A stretch of 64,000 nt of DNA from DMER64 sp041654355 (GCA_041654355.1 JBAZDQ010000006.1:11581-75580), one strand, 5' to 3'; positions 16,750 to 26,241 are shown, numbered from the stretch's first letter. Notes: generated from the letters alone by a model not told the origin. Translations and numbers: made by a program.

Positions 16750-17259
16750 ATGAATCCTCAAGTCAGTATCATAATGGGCAGTTTATCGGATATGCCGGTA
16801 ATGGAAGATGCCGCCCGTTTTCTGGAACAAATGGAAATCCCTTTTGAGATCAATGCCTTGTCTGCACACAGAACCCCCGATAAGGTTGCGGATTTTGCCC
16901 GAAATGCATCCAAAAGAGGCGTCCGTGTGATCATTGCCGGGGCAGGAGGGGCAGCCCACCTTCCCGGAGTCATTGCCGCCTATGCCGACATTCCTGTAAT
17001 AGGAGTTCCCGTCAGGTCTTCGAATTCACTTGCCGGACTGGATTCCATCTTATCCATTCTGCAAATGCCTTCGGGTATCCCGGTTGCAACCATGGCATTG
17101 GACGGAGCCCGTAATGCTGCCATTTTTGCCGCAGGTATACTGGCCCTGGGGAATGAAGAACTGGCCGGAAGGATGAAAGCATTTCGTCATTCACTCACAC
17201 GTAAAGTGGAAGATGCGAACGAATCCATCAAAAAAATCCAATACAAATATAAAATCTGA
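16750..17259 (+). CDS. purE: N5-carboxyaminoimidazole ribonucleotide mutase
   Basis: De novo purine enzyme converting N5-CAIR to CAIR, 169 residues. The class I pattern is complete: IMGSLSDMPVMEDA, the catalytic-site SAHRTP, AGAGGAAHLPGV, and SGIPVATMALDGARNAA. No purK or other pur genes follow. Downstream is the exported helix-hairpin-helix protein after 54 bases. Confidence 0.96.
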   Translation: MNPQVSIIMGSLSDMPVMEDAARFLEQMEIPFEINALSAHRTPDKVADFARNASKRGVRVIIAGAGGAAHLPGVIAAYADIPVIGVPVRSSNSLAGLDSILSILQMPSGIPVATMALDGARNAAIFAAGILALGNEELAGRMKAFRHSLTRKVEDANESIKKIQYKYKI

Positions 17260-17313
17260 ATTATAAGATAACAAAAATGCTCATCAGAGGGGAGCGAAAG
17301 AGGGGAAAGCATT

Positions 17314-19221
17314 ATGAGAAAAGTTTGTTATGTGCTCTTATGCAGCACCGTTTGGGGTTTTGCCTATGGACAGAGCCCGGAATTCTTAATGGAAGAACTG
17401 GCGCAGACCGGCAGGTTTAATCCGGATGACTTTGAAGAGATCCTCGGATCACGAATAAGTTTGAATGCAGCGACCGAAGAAGAGCTGCAAATGACCGGTT
17501 TTCTTTCTTTGTACCAAGTTCGATCCCTGCTGGATTACAGAGAACGTTACGGGGATTTTTTCACCTGGGCAGAGATACATCTGATACCGGGTTTTTCGGA
17601 AAAAGATGCGCAATGGCTCGCCTTGTTTTTTACATTGGAACCAAAACGACGACCCCTGCCTGTGAACCTGCGTTCGGTTATAAGGAACGGTCGGCGTTCT
17701 CTTATGCTCCAGACTCGCACTTTTTTTCCCCGGGGAGAACCTTACAGTCTCATAACCGAACAGGAATACCTACACAATCCCAATTCCCGCTACCTGGGAT
17801 TGCCCTGGTACCGCTATGCCCGTTACAATTATGATTATTACGGGAAACTGCAATGGGGCTTTACCCTGGAAAGCGATCCCGGAGAACGCTCATTGGCTGA
17901 TTTTGTGTCATGGCACGTGAATTTGAAGAACATGGGATCATTGAAATCTTTGGTATTGGGGGATTTCAGGGCACGTTTTGGACAGGGGCTGTTGATATGG
18001 AACGGAACTCATTTTGGAGCCTCGTTGTCCCCGTCGTCATTATTTAACAAAGAAATGGGCCTCACAGGTTACACATCCCGGGACGAGAACAGAGCCTTTA
18101 GGGGAGCCGGGGCCACATTTTCTATAAAAGATCTTGACATATCCGTTTTTGCATCGTATCGCAGGCTGGATGCACGTATTATTCCGGAAGGATTCACTTC
18201 GCTGGTGGAAACCGGGTACCACCGTACGCCCCTTGAAACGGGGAAAAAAAACACACTCAAGGCGTGGACGACAGGCGTGAATATGTCCTATCAGGGAAGC
18301 GGATGGAAAGTGGGAACTACGGTTTTGGGATATGGTTACAACAAACCGGACGCAAGCAGGATTACTTATTATAATCAATTTAAAGACAGGACGTTGCCTT
18401 TCGGCGGGTTGGCGTTGGATTACTCGGGAAGGTATGGTTCATGGCTTTTTTTTTCAGAAGTTGCCACGGATGCGGGGTTGTCACCTGCCTTTTTGGGTGG
18501 TGTGATCCGTTATGGCAGGGAAGGGGCCAGGGCGGCACTGGTAATCAGGTGCTTTACACCATCTTTTACCGCGGCATACGGAACGGATACCGGTAAAAAT
18601 TCTTCCTCTTCCAATGAATACAGCGTGCAATTTTCCGCCTGCCGGAATGTGTTCAAAAAATGGAATTTGACCGGGAATGCCTGGTTTTATTATTTCCCTG
18701 TATCCAGATACCTGTGTCATGATAAATCTTACGGATGGGATTTTCGCGTACAACTTCAACGTGACGACCACCTGTTTTCGGTCCGTCAGCAAAGGTCCAT
18801 CCTGGATAAAGGGATCACGGACAAACAATACCTGCGCTTACAAACAACGTTTTTCCTGAACGAGACCCTTTCCCTTGGATTGCGCACGGATCTGGTTAAT
18901 TGCATTTTACGGGAAACGAAAAATGATTGGGGAGTGGCTGCTTATATTCAATTGGCTTACCGGGATAAAAAAGAAAAATTAACAGGTTCATTCCGGTTGA
19001 GTGTATTCAATACCCATTCCTGGGACAGCCGGATATACGTTTATGAATCGGACGTGCTTTACGGTTTTTCCGTCCCGGCACTATACGGGAAAGGGATCAG
19101 GAGTTATCTGAATATCAAATATACCCCTTTGCCTTATATGGATTTGTGGTTGAGGGTGTCCTGTACGTTTAAGGACAAACCGGATCTGGATACTAAGATA
19201 CAGGTTCGGGTTCGTTTTTGA
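17314..19221 (+). CDS. Exported protein with ComEA-like helix-hairpin-helix pair and barrel-like C-terminus
   Basis: A 635-residue protein with a signal peptide ending near residue 20 (FAYGQ). Residues about 45-107 hold two helix-hairpin-helix units of the ComEA kind (LNAATEEELQMTGFLSLYQV, then FFTWAEIHLIPGFSEKDA). The remaining 500 residues alternate polar and aromatic residues and end in KIQVRVRF, like an outer-membrane beta-barrel strand ending in Phe. The combination suggests an outer-membrane protein with a DNA- or protein-binding N-terminal domain in the periplasm; a role in DNA uptake would be inference. The 3' end overlaps the lipid-kinase gene by 29 bases. Confidence 0.75.
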   Translation: MRKVCYVLLCSTVWGFAYGQSPEFLMEELAQTGRFNPDDFEEILGSRISLNAATEEELQMTGFLSLYQVRSLLDYRERYGDFFTWAEIHLIPGFSEKDAQWLALFFTLEPKRRPLPVNLRSVIRNGRRSLMLQTRTFFPRGEPYSLITEQEYLHNPNSRYLGLPWYRYARYNYDYYGKLQWGFTLESDPGERSLADFVSWHVNLKNMGSLKSLVLGDFRARFGQGLLIWNGTHFGASLSPSSLFNKEMGLTGYTSRDENRAFRGAGATFSIKDLDISVFASYRRLDARIIPEGFTSLVETGYHRTPLETGKKNTLKAWTTGVNMSYQGSGWKVGTTVLGYGYNKPDASRITYYNQFKDRTLPFGGLALDYSGRYGSWLFFSEVATDAGLSPAFLGGVIRYGREGARAALVIRCFTPSFTAAYGTDTGKNSSSSNEYSVQFSACRNVFKKWNLTGNAWFYYFPVSRYLCHDKSYGWDFRVQLQRDDHLFSVRQQRSILDKGITDKQYLRLQTTFFLNETLSLGLRTDLVNCILRETKNDWGVAAYIQLAYRDKKEKLTGSFRLSVFNTHSWDSRIYVYESDVLYGFSVPALYGKGIRSYLNIKYTPLPYMDLWLRVSCTFKDKPDLDTKIQVRVRF

Positions 19222-20188
19222 CAAAAGGCACAAAACCTTCACCTACCAGCAGACGCAGGGAAGACGGAATAATTTTGAACTGGTAGGGAGGCGTTCCCAT
19301 GGGTTCGCCATCGGTTTCCAGGAACCCGGCATTCTTGCTGTTAGGCAGAATTTCCACTGTTTTTCCGCGGCCGTGAAGTGATTCTTTAAAAGAGTATACT
19401 TCACCGCCAATAAAATGCTTGATCCTCAATCCCAGGGATACTTTGTTCATAGGTCCAACCAGTGTAACGTCAAACAACCCGTCATCGGGGATAGCCAGGG
19501 GCAGCGCTTTCATGCCGCTTCCAATAAATTTTCCTATCCCGATACTGCAGGTCAACACGGCTCCTTCGTAAAAAATTTGTCCGTCAATTAATATGCGAAG
19601 ATCTTTACACCGGTAAAACAAAAACTGGTGGAGCAGGCTGTTCAAATATTGTGCTTTTCCCCGTTTGTATTCCTGCTCAACTTTCTTTTCGTAATGCCTG
19701 ATTACTGCGGCATCCAGCCCCATACCGGCGGCATTGGCAAAATAACGCGTTCTTTCGATCCCGAAATCCTGGAAAGACACCCAGCCTACATCTGTTAAAA
19801 CACTTTTCCCTTTGATAATCGTTTCCATAGCTTTCTCGTAATCGGTGGAAATATCATAGGATGTAACCATGTCGTTGCCGGTTCCAATGGGAATGATCCC
19901 TATGGTTATGGTATTCGTGGGGACTTCCTGTTGATAGAAAATACCGTTTATCACTTCATGAAAAGTACCGTCTCCTCCTATGACAATGAAATGCCGGATC
20001 CCTTCACGGATTGCTTCTATGGTAATGGTAACGGCATGATACTTGTGCTTTGTGAAAACGCATTCAAAATTCAGGTTGTGCGCTATGAAAAAGTTAGAGA
20101 TACGCGGCCACATTACCGCTGTTTTTCCCCCGCCGGCTATGGGGTTAAGTATGATCATCCAAGGAGTAGAGGACATAATAACTGACAT
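19193..20188 (-). CDS. Diacylglycerol/sphingosine-kinase-like lipid kinase
   Basis: A 331-residue DAGK catalytic-domain protein (YegS/DgkB type). Visible motifs are LNPIAGGGKT near the N-terminus, the nucleotide-binding GGDGTFHEVINGIF, and IPIGTGNDMV. The C-terminal beta-sandwich carries DDGLFDVTLVGP. It probably phosphorylates a membrane lipid; the exact substrate is not evident. A second in-frame ATG lies 12 bases downstream of the chosen start. Divergent from parA. Confidence 0.9.
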   Translation of the reverse strand: MSVIMSSTPWMIILNPIAGGGKTAVMWPRISNFFIAHNLNFECVFTKHKYHAVTITIEAIREGIRHFIVIGGDGTFHEVINGIFYQQEVPTNTITIGIIPIGTGNDMVTSYDISTDYEKAMETIIKGKSVLTDVGWVSFQDFGIERTRYFANAAGMGLDAAVIRHYEKKVEQEYKRGKAQYLNSLLHQFLFYRCKDLRILIDGQIFYEGAVLTCSIGIGKFIGSGMKALPLAIPDDGLFDVTLVGPMNKVSLGLRIKHFIGGEVYSFKESLHGRGKTVEILPNSKNAGFLETDGEPMGTPPYQFKIIPSSLRLLVGEGFVPFVKNEPEPVS

Positions 20189-20201
20189 TGAATTGAAAGT
20201 T

Positions 20202-20209
20202 CAAAAATA
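20202..20209 (-). promoter_or_regulatory. Candidate -7 box for the lipid-kinase gene
   Basis: The minus strand reads TATTTTTG, matching TAnnTTTG, 13 bases before the ATG. No convincing -33 element was seen. Confidence 0.35.
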
Positions 20210-20231
20210 AGAATATTTGTGGTATTTATAG

Positions 20232-20239
20232 TATATTTG
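20232..20239 (+). promoter_or_regulatory. Candidate -7 box for parA
   Basis: TATATTTG matches TAnnTTTG, 28 bases before the parA ATG. The nearest upstream TTTG is 12 bases away, too close for a normal -33. Confidence 0.45.
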
Positions 20240-20267
20240 TCAAATTGAAATCATATCAGCAAGACTC

Positions 20268-21041
20268 ATGGGTAAAGTAATCGCCATTGCAAATCAGAAA
20301 GGAGGAGTAGGAAAAACGACCACAGCCATTAATCTGGCTGCCTCACTGGCCGTTATGGAAAAAAATGTTTTACTGGTAGATGCAGATCCACAGGCGAATA
20401 CCACTTCCGGACTTTGTTTTGACCCGAATGCCGGCAGCGGTGACACGCTTTATGAATGCCTGATAGGAAAAGTCCCTATTGAAAAAACCATCATACAGAC
20501 GGAAATTGAAGGCCTCAAACTGATCCCTTCGCACATTGACCTGGTGGGAGCTGAAATTGAATTGCTTTCTGTCCCTGAACGTGAACAGGTTATGAAACAG
20601 AACCTGGATTCCATCAGGCAACATTTTGATTATATATTTATTGACTGTTCTCCGTCTCTGGGTCTGATCACGGTTAATGCACTAACAGCTGCTGATTCGG
20701 TGATAATTCCGGTCCAGTGTGAGTTTTTTTCCCTGGAAGGACTGGGAAAATTGCTCAACACCATCAAGATCGTACAAAGCCGTCTGAATACCAATCTGGC
20801 CATAGAAGGGTTTTTACTGACCATGTACGATGTGCGTCTTCGTTCCCACAACCAGATTGTGGAAGAGGTCAGGCACCATTTTCAAGATATGGTCTTTCAA
20901 ACCGTGATACAGCGCAATGTCCGGCTGAGTGAATCACCTTCGCACGGAAAACCTGTGGTATTGTACGATGCCGCATCGGTAGGCAGCAATAATTATCTGA
21001 ATCTGGCCAGGGAATTTTTAAAGAAAAACAGGCATGACTAA
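20268..21041 (+). CDS. parA: Chromosome-partitioning ATPase ParA/Soj
   Basis: A 257-residue Walker-type ATPase. The deviant Walker A KGGVGKTTTAINLA is at about residues 11-24, with LLVDADPQANTT and FIDCSPSLGLITVNAL following. It acts with ParB on parS sites to segregate the chromosome origin. There is no N-terminal DNA-binding domain, so it is the chromosomal short type. It overlaps parB by eight bases and heads the run parA-parB-DUF5683-mltD, common in Bacteroidota. Confidence 0.96.
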   Translation: MGKVIAIANQKGGVGKTTTAINLAASLAVMEKNVLLVDADPQANTTSGLCFDPNAGSGDTLYECLIGKVPIEKTIIQTEIEGLKLIPSHIDLVGAEIELLSVPEREQVMKQNLDSIRQHFDYIFIDCSPSLGLITVNALTAADSVIIPVQCEFFSLEGLGKLLNTIKIVQSRLNTNLAIEGFLLTMYDVRLRSHNQIVEEVRHHFQDMVFQTVIQRNVRLSESPSHGKPVVLYDAASVGSNNYLNLAREFLKKNRHD

Positions 21042-21930
21042 GAAACCGGCTTTAGGAAAAGGTTTGGGAGCCTTGATTTCTGAATCACCTTCGCTGGGAG
21101 ACTGGAAACCCCGGAATCCTGTGGTGCTTCCTCAAATGGAAGGCACTTCCATGGTTGATATCGCGCAAATAGAGGTAAACCCGGAACAGCCCAGAAAAGA
21201 ATTTAATGAAGAAGCCCTTGCCGAGTTGGCTGCTTCCATCAGAACCCTTGGTCTGATCCAGCCCATAACGCTCCGGAAACTTGCTGCAAACCGTTACCAG
21301 GTAGTAAGCGGCGAACGAAGGCTCAGGGCCGCCGTCATGGCGGGTTTGACCAGGGTCCCAGCCTATATCCGTCAGGTTGAAGACGGGGAATTGCTGGAAA
21401 TGGCTCTGGTGGAAAACATACAGCGCGAGAACCTGGATGCGATGGAAATTGCTTTCGGATTCCAGCGGTTGATAGAAGAATGCAGCCTGACTCAGGAAAA
21501 ATTGGCCGACCGGGTGGGGAAGAAACGAGCTACTGTTGCCAATTATTTGAGATTGATACAATTACCTGCAGAGATCCAGTTGCTCATCAGGGCCGGGGCT
21601 TTGACCATGGGACATGCCCGTGCACTTCTATCCCTGGAAGATGATGAAGCCCGATTGGCGCTGGCCCGTAAAATTGTTGATAAAGATTTATCGGTCAGGA
21701 AAGTGGAAGAGATGGTACGCCCCAAAGATCCTGTCTCCCCCAGATCCGAACACAATGATGCGGAATTACCCGATATCTATTACCGGGTTCTGGAAAAAAT
21801 AGGCAGGTATTTCAATCACAATATTAGCGTGAAAAGGAATCCGAAAGGAGAAGGGGTCTTGTCCATTCATTGCTCCAGTGACTCAGAAATGGAAGCTTTC
21901 CTGGATGCACTAGAAAAGAACAATATATAG
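21034..21930 (+). CDS. parB: Chromosome-partitioning protein ParB/Spo0J
   Basis: A 298-residue ParB with the CTP-binding N-terminal domain (IEVNPEQPRKEFNEEALAEL, then VSGERRLRAAVMAG with the GERR motif). A central HTH domain follows (TQEKLADRVGKKRATVANYL, then GHARALLSL). The C-terminal dimerisation segment starts near residue 245. No full 16-base parS palindrome was noticed nearby. Confidence 0.96.
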   Translation: MTKKPALGKGLGALISESPSLGDWKPRNPVVLPQMEGTSMVDIAQIEVNPEQPRKEFNEEALAELAASIRTLGLIQPITLRKLAANRYQVVSGERRLRAAVMAGLTRVPAYIRQVEDGELLEMALVENIQRENLDAMEIAFGFQRLIEECSLTQEKLADRVGKKRATVANYLRLIQLPAEIQLLIRAGALTMGHARALLSLEDDEARLALARKIVDKDLSVRKVEEMVRPKDPVSPRSEHNDAELPDIYYRVLEKIGRYFNHNISVKRNPKGEGVLSIHCSSDSEMEAFLDALEKNNI

Positions 21931-21944
21931 CCGATCCCGTATTT

Positions 21945-22829
21945 GTGAAACGTTGCCTGTTCATCCTTATATACCTGTTTGTATCCGTGACTTCAGTCTA
22001 CGGCCAGTTTGCCGTGGATATGGGAGATCAGGATGCACAGTCACGCAGTGATACCACTGTACAGGCAAAAGAGCCATTTAAATTGAAAACATATTTTACC
22101 GCCCTGGCCGGCAAAGATTCTCTAAAACTGAGCAGGGTCTTTTCCGGGGCACTGGTCCTTCCGGGTTACTCCCAGGCTTATAACCGTCAGTACTGGAAGA
22201 TCCCTGTAGTATATGCCGGAATGGGTGCCGGCATTTATATGGGGTATCGTTATAATATGAAATACCTGGAAACGGAAAATGACACGTATGCATTGTACCG
22301 GAATCTGTGTTATGTGGGAGCCGGCCTTTTTTATTGGGGCAGTTTGCTGGACGGTGTGGTAAAATTCAGGTATGACAAAGAAGTGTTGCCGGCCAGAGCC
22401 ACTCTTTATTCTGCTTTATTGCCCGGTTTGGGACAGATTTATAACAGGGACTATTGGAAAATTCCCGTCATATACGGAGGCCTTATAGCCTGCGGATACT
22501 TCTGGCAATACAACGGGATGCAGTACCAACGTTACAAAACCATGTATAACCACGCAACGTCCAGTCCTTCCAGGTACGATGGATGGATGACCCCGGAAAA
22601 TATCAAATGGTACCGCGATTCTTTCAGGCGGTACCGGGATTATTCCATTATTGCCACTGTTCTGGTATACGCGCTTAACATCATAGATGCTAATGTTTTT
22701 GCCCATTTCCAGGATTTTGACATAAGTGATGATCTGACCTTGCGTATTGAACCGGGAATCATTTCCCAGGGTATGTATGCATCTGCCTCTTACCCGGGAG
22801 CAGGAATACAAATGAGACTTACCTTTTAA
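21945..22829 (+). CDS. DUF5683 membrane protein with internal duplication
   Basis: A 294-residue exported or membrane protein; GTG start with a signal peptide ending at about residue 21 (VYGQ). Two copies of a similar segment are visible: LPGYSQAYNRQYWKIPVVY near residue 70 and LPGLGQIYNRDYWKIPVIY near residue 165. These look like paired membrane hairpins with a P-G-x-x-Q-x-Y-N motif typical of DUF5683. Its place between parB and mltD hints at an envelope or cell-division role, but the function is unknown. Downstream mltD follows after 12 bases. Confidence 0.8.
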   Translation: MKRCLFILIYLFVSVTSVYGQFAVDMGDQDAQSRSDTTVQAKEPFKLKTYFTALAGKDSLKLSRVFSGALVLPGYSQAYNRQYWKIPVVYAGMGAGIYMGYRYNMKYLETENDTYALYRNLCYVGAGLFYWGSLLDGVVKFRYDKEVLPARATLYSALLPGLGQIYNRDYWKIPVIYGGLIACGYFWQYNGMQYQRYKTMYNHATSSPSRYDGWMTPENIKWYRDSFRRYRDYSIIATVLVYALNIIDANVFAHFQDFDISDDLTLRIEPGIISQGMYASASYPGAGIQMRLTF

Positions 22830-22841
22830 TATGAATTTTTT

Positions 22842-24614
22842 ATGAGATCCAAATGCATTGTTCTACTGATAATTTCCATGACTTTGTTCTCCCAAAGTTC
22901 ACAAGCGCAGATATTTCGCAGACCCACCAAAAAACAGCTAACCCAACAGGTGGATTCGCTGTTGAGACTGACCGATTCCCTGCAGCAGGTCATTCTGACC
23001 ATGGAAATGCCGGCAAACGATACGCTGTTGACGGAAAATGAGATCAATGAAGGGGGATTTGACAATCCTCCCGTGGATCTGACTTTTGAATTCGATTCAC
23101 TGACTACCGAACAAAGGCTGAGTCTGTATTATCATCAGAATGTGTTGAACCAGATGCCCGATCCCATGACACTGGAGAACCTGGATACCGCCTCTTTACG
23201 ATCCGATATTCCCGATTCTGTTTATATAGACAGACTGACCCGGATGAATTGTTTCATTAAATTACCCTACAACAACATTGTTAAGAACCATATTATTCAC
23301 TACACCCAGAAAATGCCGGACCGTATTCCCACTATCCTGGGATTGGCCCAGTATTACATGCCGTTGTTCGAAGAGATATTCGATTCCTATGAAATGCCCC
23401 TGGAGCTCAAAGCCATGGCAGTGATTGAATCTGCACTTAATCCCAGGGCTGTTTCAAGGGCTCGTGCAAAAGGAATGTGGCAGTTCATGTACCGGACTGC
23501 CCTGAATTACAACCTGACCATTAATTCTTATGTGGACGAGCGCCTGGATCCCATGGTATCCGGAGATGCTGCGGCACGCTATTTACTGGATTCATACAGG
23601 ATCTACGAAGACTGGGTTTTAGCCATTGCCTCATACAATTGCGGAATTGGGAATGTCAACAAAGCCATCCGAAGGGCCGGCGGTTCCCGGGAATTCTGGG
23701 ATATTTATCCTTTCCTGCCACGAGAAACCCGCGGTTATGTGCCGGCTTTCGTTGCCGCCCTCTATACCATGCACTATTATAATGAACATAATATCAAGCC
23801 CCTTCCCGTTGAGATGCCGGCTCATGTTGATACTTTTGAAGTGAACAAAATGCTGCATTTTGAACAGATAACTTCCTTCCTGGATATTTCCATTGACCAG
23901 CTGCGGGATCTGAATCCACAATATGTAAAAGACATAGTCCCCGGAGTGGAGCGTCCCTATATACTGCGTGTGCCGTTTGAATACAGCGGAGCATTTGCAG
24001 CGCTTCAGGATTCCATTTTTTCATATAAAGACAGTGTATATTTCAACCCGCTTATTTTGAATACGCAGGCAAAATCTACCGATACACAGATCAACCACAG
24101 GGTACGCAGCGGACAGACGTTAAGCCATATCGCTTACCGTTATGGAGTGAGAATTGCAGACATAAAATACTGGAACGGACTCCGTTCAGACAGGATCATG
24201 CCCAACCAGCGGCTGATCATATACACGGATAGGAGTGCAGCTCCCCGTGCTTCGTCTGATAATGCCCAGGCGGCAGCAGCAAAAGGAAACCTGATCACTC
24301 ACTCGGTCAAAAAGGGAGAGACATTGGGAGGAATTGCCGAAAAGTACGGGGTAAGTGCAGCCAATATCCGTTCCTGGAACAATATGAGAAACAGTACCAT
24401 TTATGCCGGGGGAAAACTTAAGATTTATACTTCGGCTACTCTTTCAACCTCTCATGATAGTAATTTTGAGTACTATACGGTTAAATCAGGGGACAGCCTC
24501 TGGGATATCGCCAATAAAATGGGCATAACCGTGCAAAACATACGTTCCCTGAACGGCCTGGGAAACAAGTCAAGAATCTATCCGGGACAAAAGTTGAAAG
24601 TACGGAAAATGTGA
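22842..24614 (+). CDS. mltD: Membrane-bound lytic murein transglycosylase with three LysM domains
   Basis: Cleaves peptidoglycan to anhydromuropeptides. The 590-residue protein has a signal peptide (to about residue 22), an SLT domain around residues 170-340 with the catalytic Glu in MAVIESALNP (about residue 195), GMWQF, and ASYNCGIGNV. Three LysM repeats follow at about 416-465, 485-530 and 542-590 (VRSGQTLSHIA, VKKGETLGGIA, VKSGDSLWDIA). It is last in the parAB run and ends one base before the stop of the PriA-like gene on the other strand. Confidence 0.95.
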   Translation: MRSKCIVLLIISMTLFSQSSQAQIFRRPTKKQLTQQVDSLLRLTDSLQQVILTMEMPANDTLLTENEINEGGFDNPPVDLTFEFDSLTTEQRLSLYYHQNVLNQMPDPMTLENLDTASLRSDIPDSVYIDRLTRMNCFIKLPYNNIVKNHIIHYTQKMPDRIPTILGLAQYYMPLFEEIFDSYEMPLELKAMAVIESALNPRAVSRARAKGMWQFMYRTALNYNLTINSYVDERLDPMVSGDAAARYLLDSYRIYEDWVLAIASYNCGIGNVNKAIRRAGGSREFWDIYPFLPRETRGYVPAFVAALYTMHYYNEHNIKPLPVEMPAHVDTFEVNKMLHFEQITSFLDISIDQLRDLNPQYVKDIVPGVERPYILRVPFEYSGAFAALQDSIFSYKDSVYFNPLILNTQAKSTDTQINHRVRSGQTLSHIAYRYGVRIADIKYWNGLRSDRIMPNQRLIIYTDRSAAPRASSDNAQAAAAKGNLITHSVKKGETLGGIAEKYGVSAANIRSWNNMRNSTIYAGGKLKIYTSATLSTSHDSNFEYYTVKSGDSLWDIANKMGITVQNIRSLNGLGNKSRIYPGQKLKVRKM

Positions 24615-24615
24615 T

Positions 24616-26241
24616 CTAGGCAGGATCCACATCTATCCTGTATTGTGCGGGAGAACAGGGATTCTTTGACAGCACTTGTGAAAGCCTCTCTTTTACTTCG
24701 TGCACCTTTATATTTCGCGGGATAATGAGCTGTATCCGGTACGAAAAAAGGATCTTACAGGTCCCTGCGGGTGAAATGGGTCCCTCTAAACGGGCCGGAA
24801 AATTTTCTTTTGTAAGTAGGTTGCTGATCTCTAACGCTTTGTTGCGGGCCGTGTTTTTTCTGTTATGAGATATCGTAACAGCGATCATACGCGTATAAGG
24901 CGGGTAGCCGTAACGGATTCTTTCATTAAGTAATAGTGATAAAGGAGCAGAAAGAGCACCTTCCCTTAGCCAAAGGTACAAAGGGTGATCAATTTCTGAA
25001 GTTTGCAGGAACACGGAAATGGGAGGCTTTTGTGTAGCAGCCCAGGTTAATGCATGAATGGTGAATTGGAAGGCCTGTTCGGTTGCCCGGAAATTCTTTT
25101 TGGATAAAAGCTTTTCGGTATGCAAAAAACAGATCATTCCTGTTTTATCATCCAGAAAGTGATGCATCTGGTATGGTCTGCAAATTTTTATTCCTGGAAC
25201 CTGAGGGGCATCTTCCAGGTAATCAGAATCGGATTCCACCAACAGAACTTCTTTTCCGCCGGCAATTACCTGATCGGCAGCACGTTGGCTTTTAATATCC
25301 AACATTCCTTTCATGGCGTTGCTTTTCAGGGATTTGAGCGTGTCAGTAATAGTCAGGTGTTCCCACGAAAAATGCGTTTTGGGTGCTGCCTGAATGCTTT
25401 CAAATTTTCCTTTTTCCAGGTTATAAAACGTTTCAAGCGATGGCACAACAGATCCCAAAATAACCTGTGCCCGGAACATCTGCGCCATCATCAGGGCCGT
25501 ATCCCTGGCGTGTAAGAGCGGCGCGGCATCTTTTTTTTTGTGGCCGGGATGTTCCTCCATATCCACCAGGATCATTCCCAACCGGGTAAAGGGAAGGAAA
25601 AGGGCATGGTGCATCCCGCAAATTATACACGGATTACCGGCGAAAAGCTCCTTTTGGGCAAGACTTTGTTCTTTCTGAGGTCTTTTTGAATGAAAACAAA
25701 GCAGTTTTTCTCCAAATGCAGGCAACAAAGTCTCATACATTTTTTCACAGGCGACCCTGTCCGGCCCCAGAACCAGGCATTGTCCGCCTGCCAAAATGAT
25801 CTTCTGCAGGTGTTCCCTGTATATATCTGTATTTTCTATGCCGTTGATATATAGGGGTTTGCCGATTTCTGTCTGTAGGAAAGACTCTTTTCCGGTAAAT
25901 GCGTTGCGCCTTTTAAATTTCCACAGACTTAATGATGTTTTTACTACTGTTCCCAGTGGACACATATAATAACGGGCAATCCATTCCCAGAATTTTAAAG
26001 TTTTCTCCGGGATAACAGGAAGCGATTTTTCCACCCCTTCTATTTCTTTGTATGTTTCCCCGGATACAGGTTCAGTTTCATTTTGGTGTATATGCCACAC
26101 AACACCGGTGTAAATCTTCTTACCAACGGGAGCTTTGACTTGCTTCCCAATAATTATTTCACCGTCAAGGTTCCCGGGTACTCTGTATGTCAGGGAACTT
26201 TCCAGGGCAAGGGGTAACAGAATGTCGGCATACGTTTCCAT
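24616..26241 (-). CDS. priA: Degenerate PriA-like protein, apparently without helicase activity
   Basis: A 541-residue PriA relative; full-length Bacteroidota PriA is about 800. The N-terminal 3'-DNA-binding domain is intact (YADILLPLALESSLTYRVP, then LKFWEWIARYYMCPLGTVVK). The winged-helix region is missing. The helicase lobes keep their outline (LPFTRLGMILVDMEEH; PSLETFYNLEKGKF; FLQTSEIDHPLY) but Walker A is lost (GIENTDIY where GVTGSGKTEIY is expected). The DEEH box reads DMEEH, the eight zinc cysteines are absent, and the QVAGRAGR motif reads HALTWAAT. The C-terminal domain is present. The start is the ATG sharing one base with the ispH stop (TAATG). Helicase-dead PriA is known in Actinobacteria. 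Confidence 0.85.
   Translation of the reverse strand: METYADILLPLALESSLTYRVPGNLDGEIIIGKQVKAPVGKKIYTGVVWHIHQNETEPVSGETYKEIEGVEKSLPVIPEKTLKFWEWIARYYMCPLGTVVKTSLSLWKFKRRNAFTGKESFLQTEIGKPLYINGIENTDIYREHLQKIILAGGQCLVLGPDRVACEKMYETLLPAFGEKLLCFHSKRPQKEQSLAQKELFAGNPCIICGMHHALFLPFTRLGMILVDMEEHPGHKKKDAAPLLHARDTALMMAQMFRAQVILGSVVPSLETFYNLEKGKFESIQAAPKTHFSWEHLTITDTLKSLKSNAMKGMLDIKSQRAADQVIAGGKEVLLVESDSDYLEDAPQVPGIKICRPYQMHHFLDDKTGMICFLHTEKLLSKKNFRATEQAFQFTIHALTWAATQKPPISVFLQTSEIDHPLYLWLREGALSAPLSLLLNERIRYGYPPYTRMIAVTISHNRKNTARNKALEISNLLTKENFPARLEGPISPAGTCKILFSYRIQLIIPRNIKVHEVKERLSQVLSKNPCSPAQYRIDVDPA

Noticed and set aside
20189..22841. parS sites near parAB
   Set aside because: Only half-site-like GTGAAAC at 21945 was seen; no full palindrome of the GTTTCACGTGAAAC type was found by eye.
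24616..26241. A frameshift or sequencing error as the cause of the odd PriA
   Set aside because: The frame is open for 541 codons with homology from start to end in the correct order; lost motifs are replaced in frame, not displaced.
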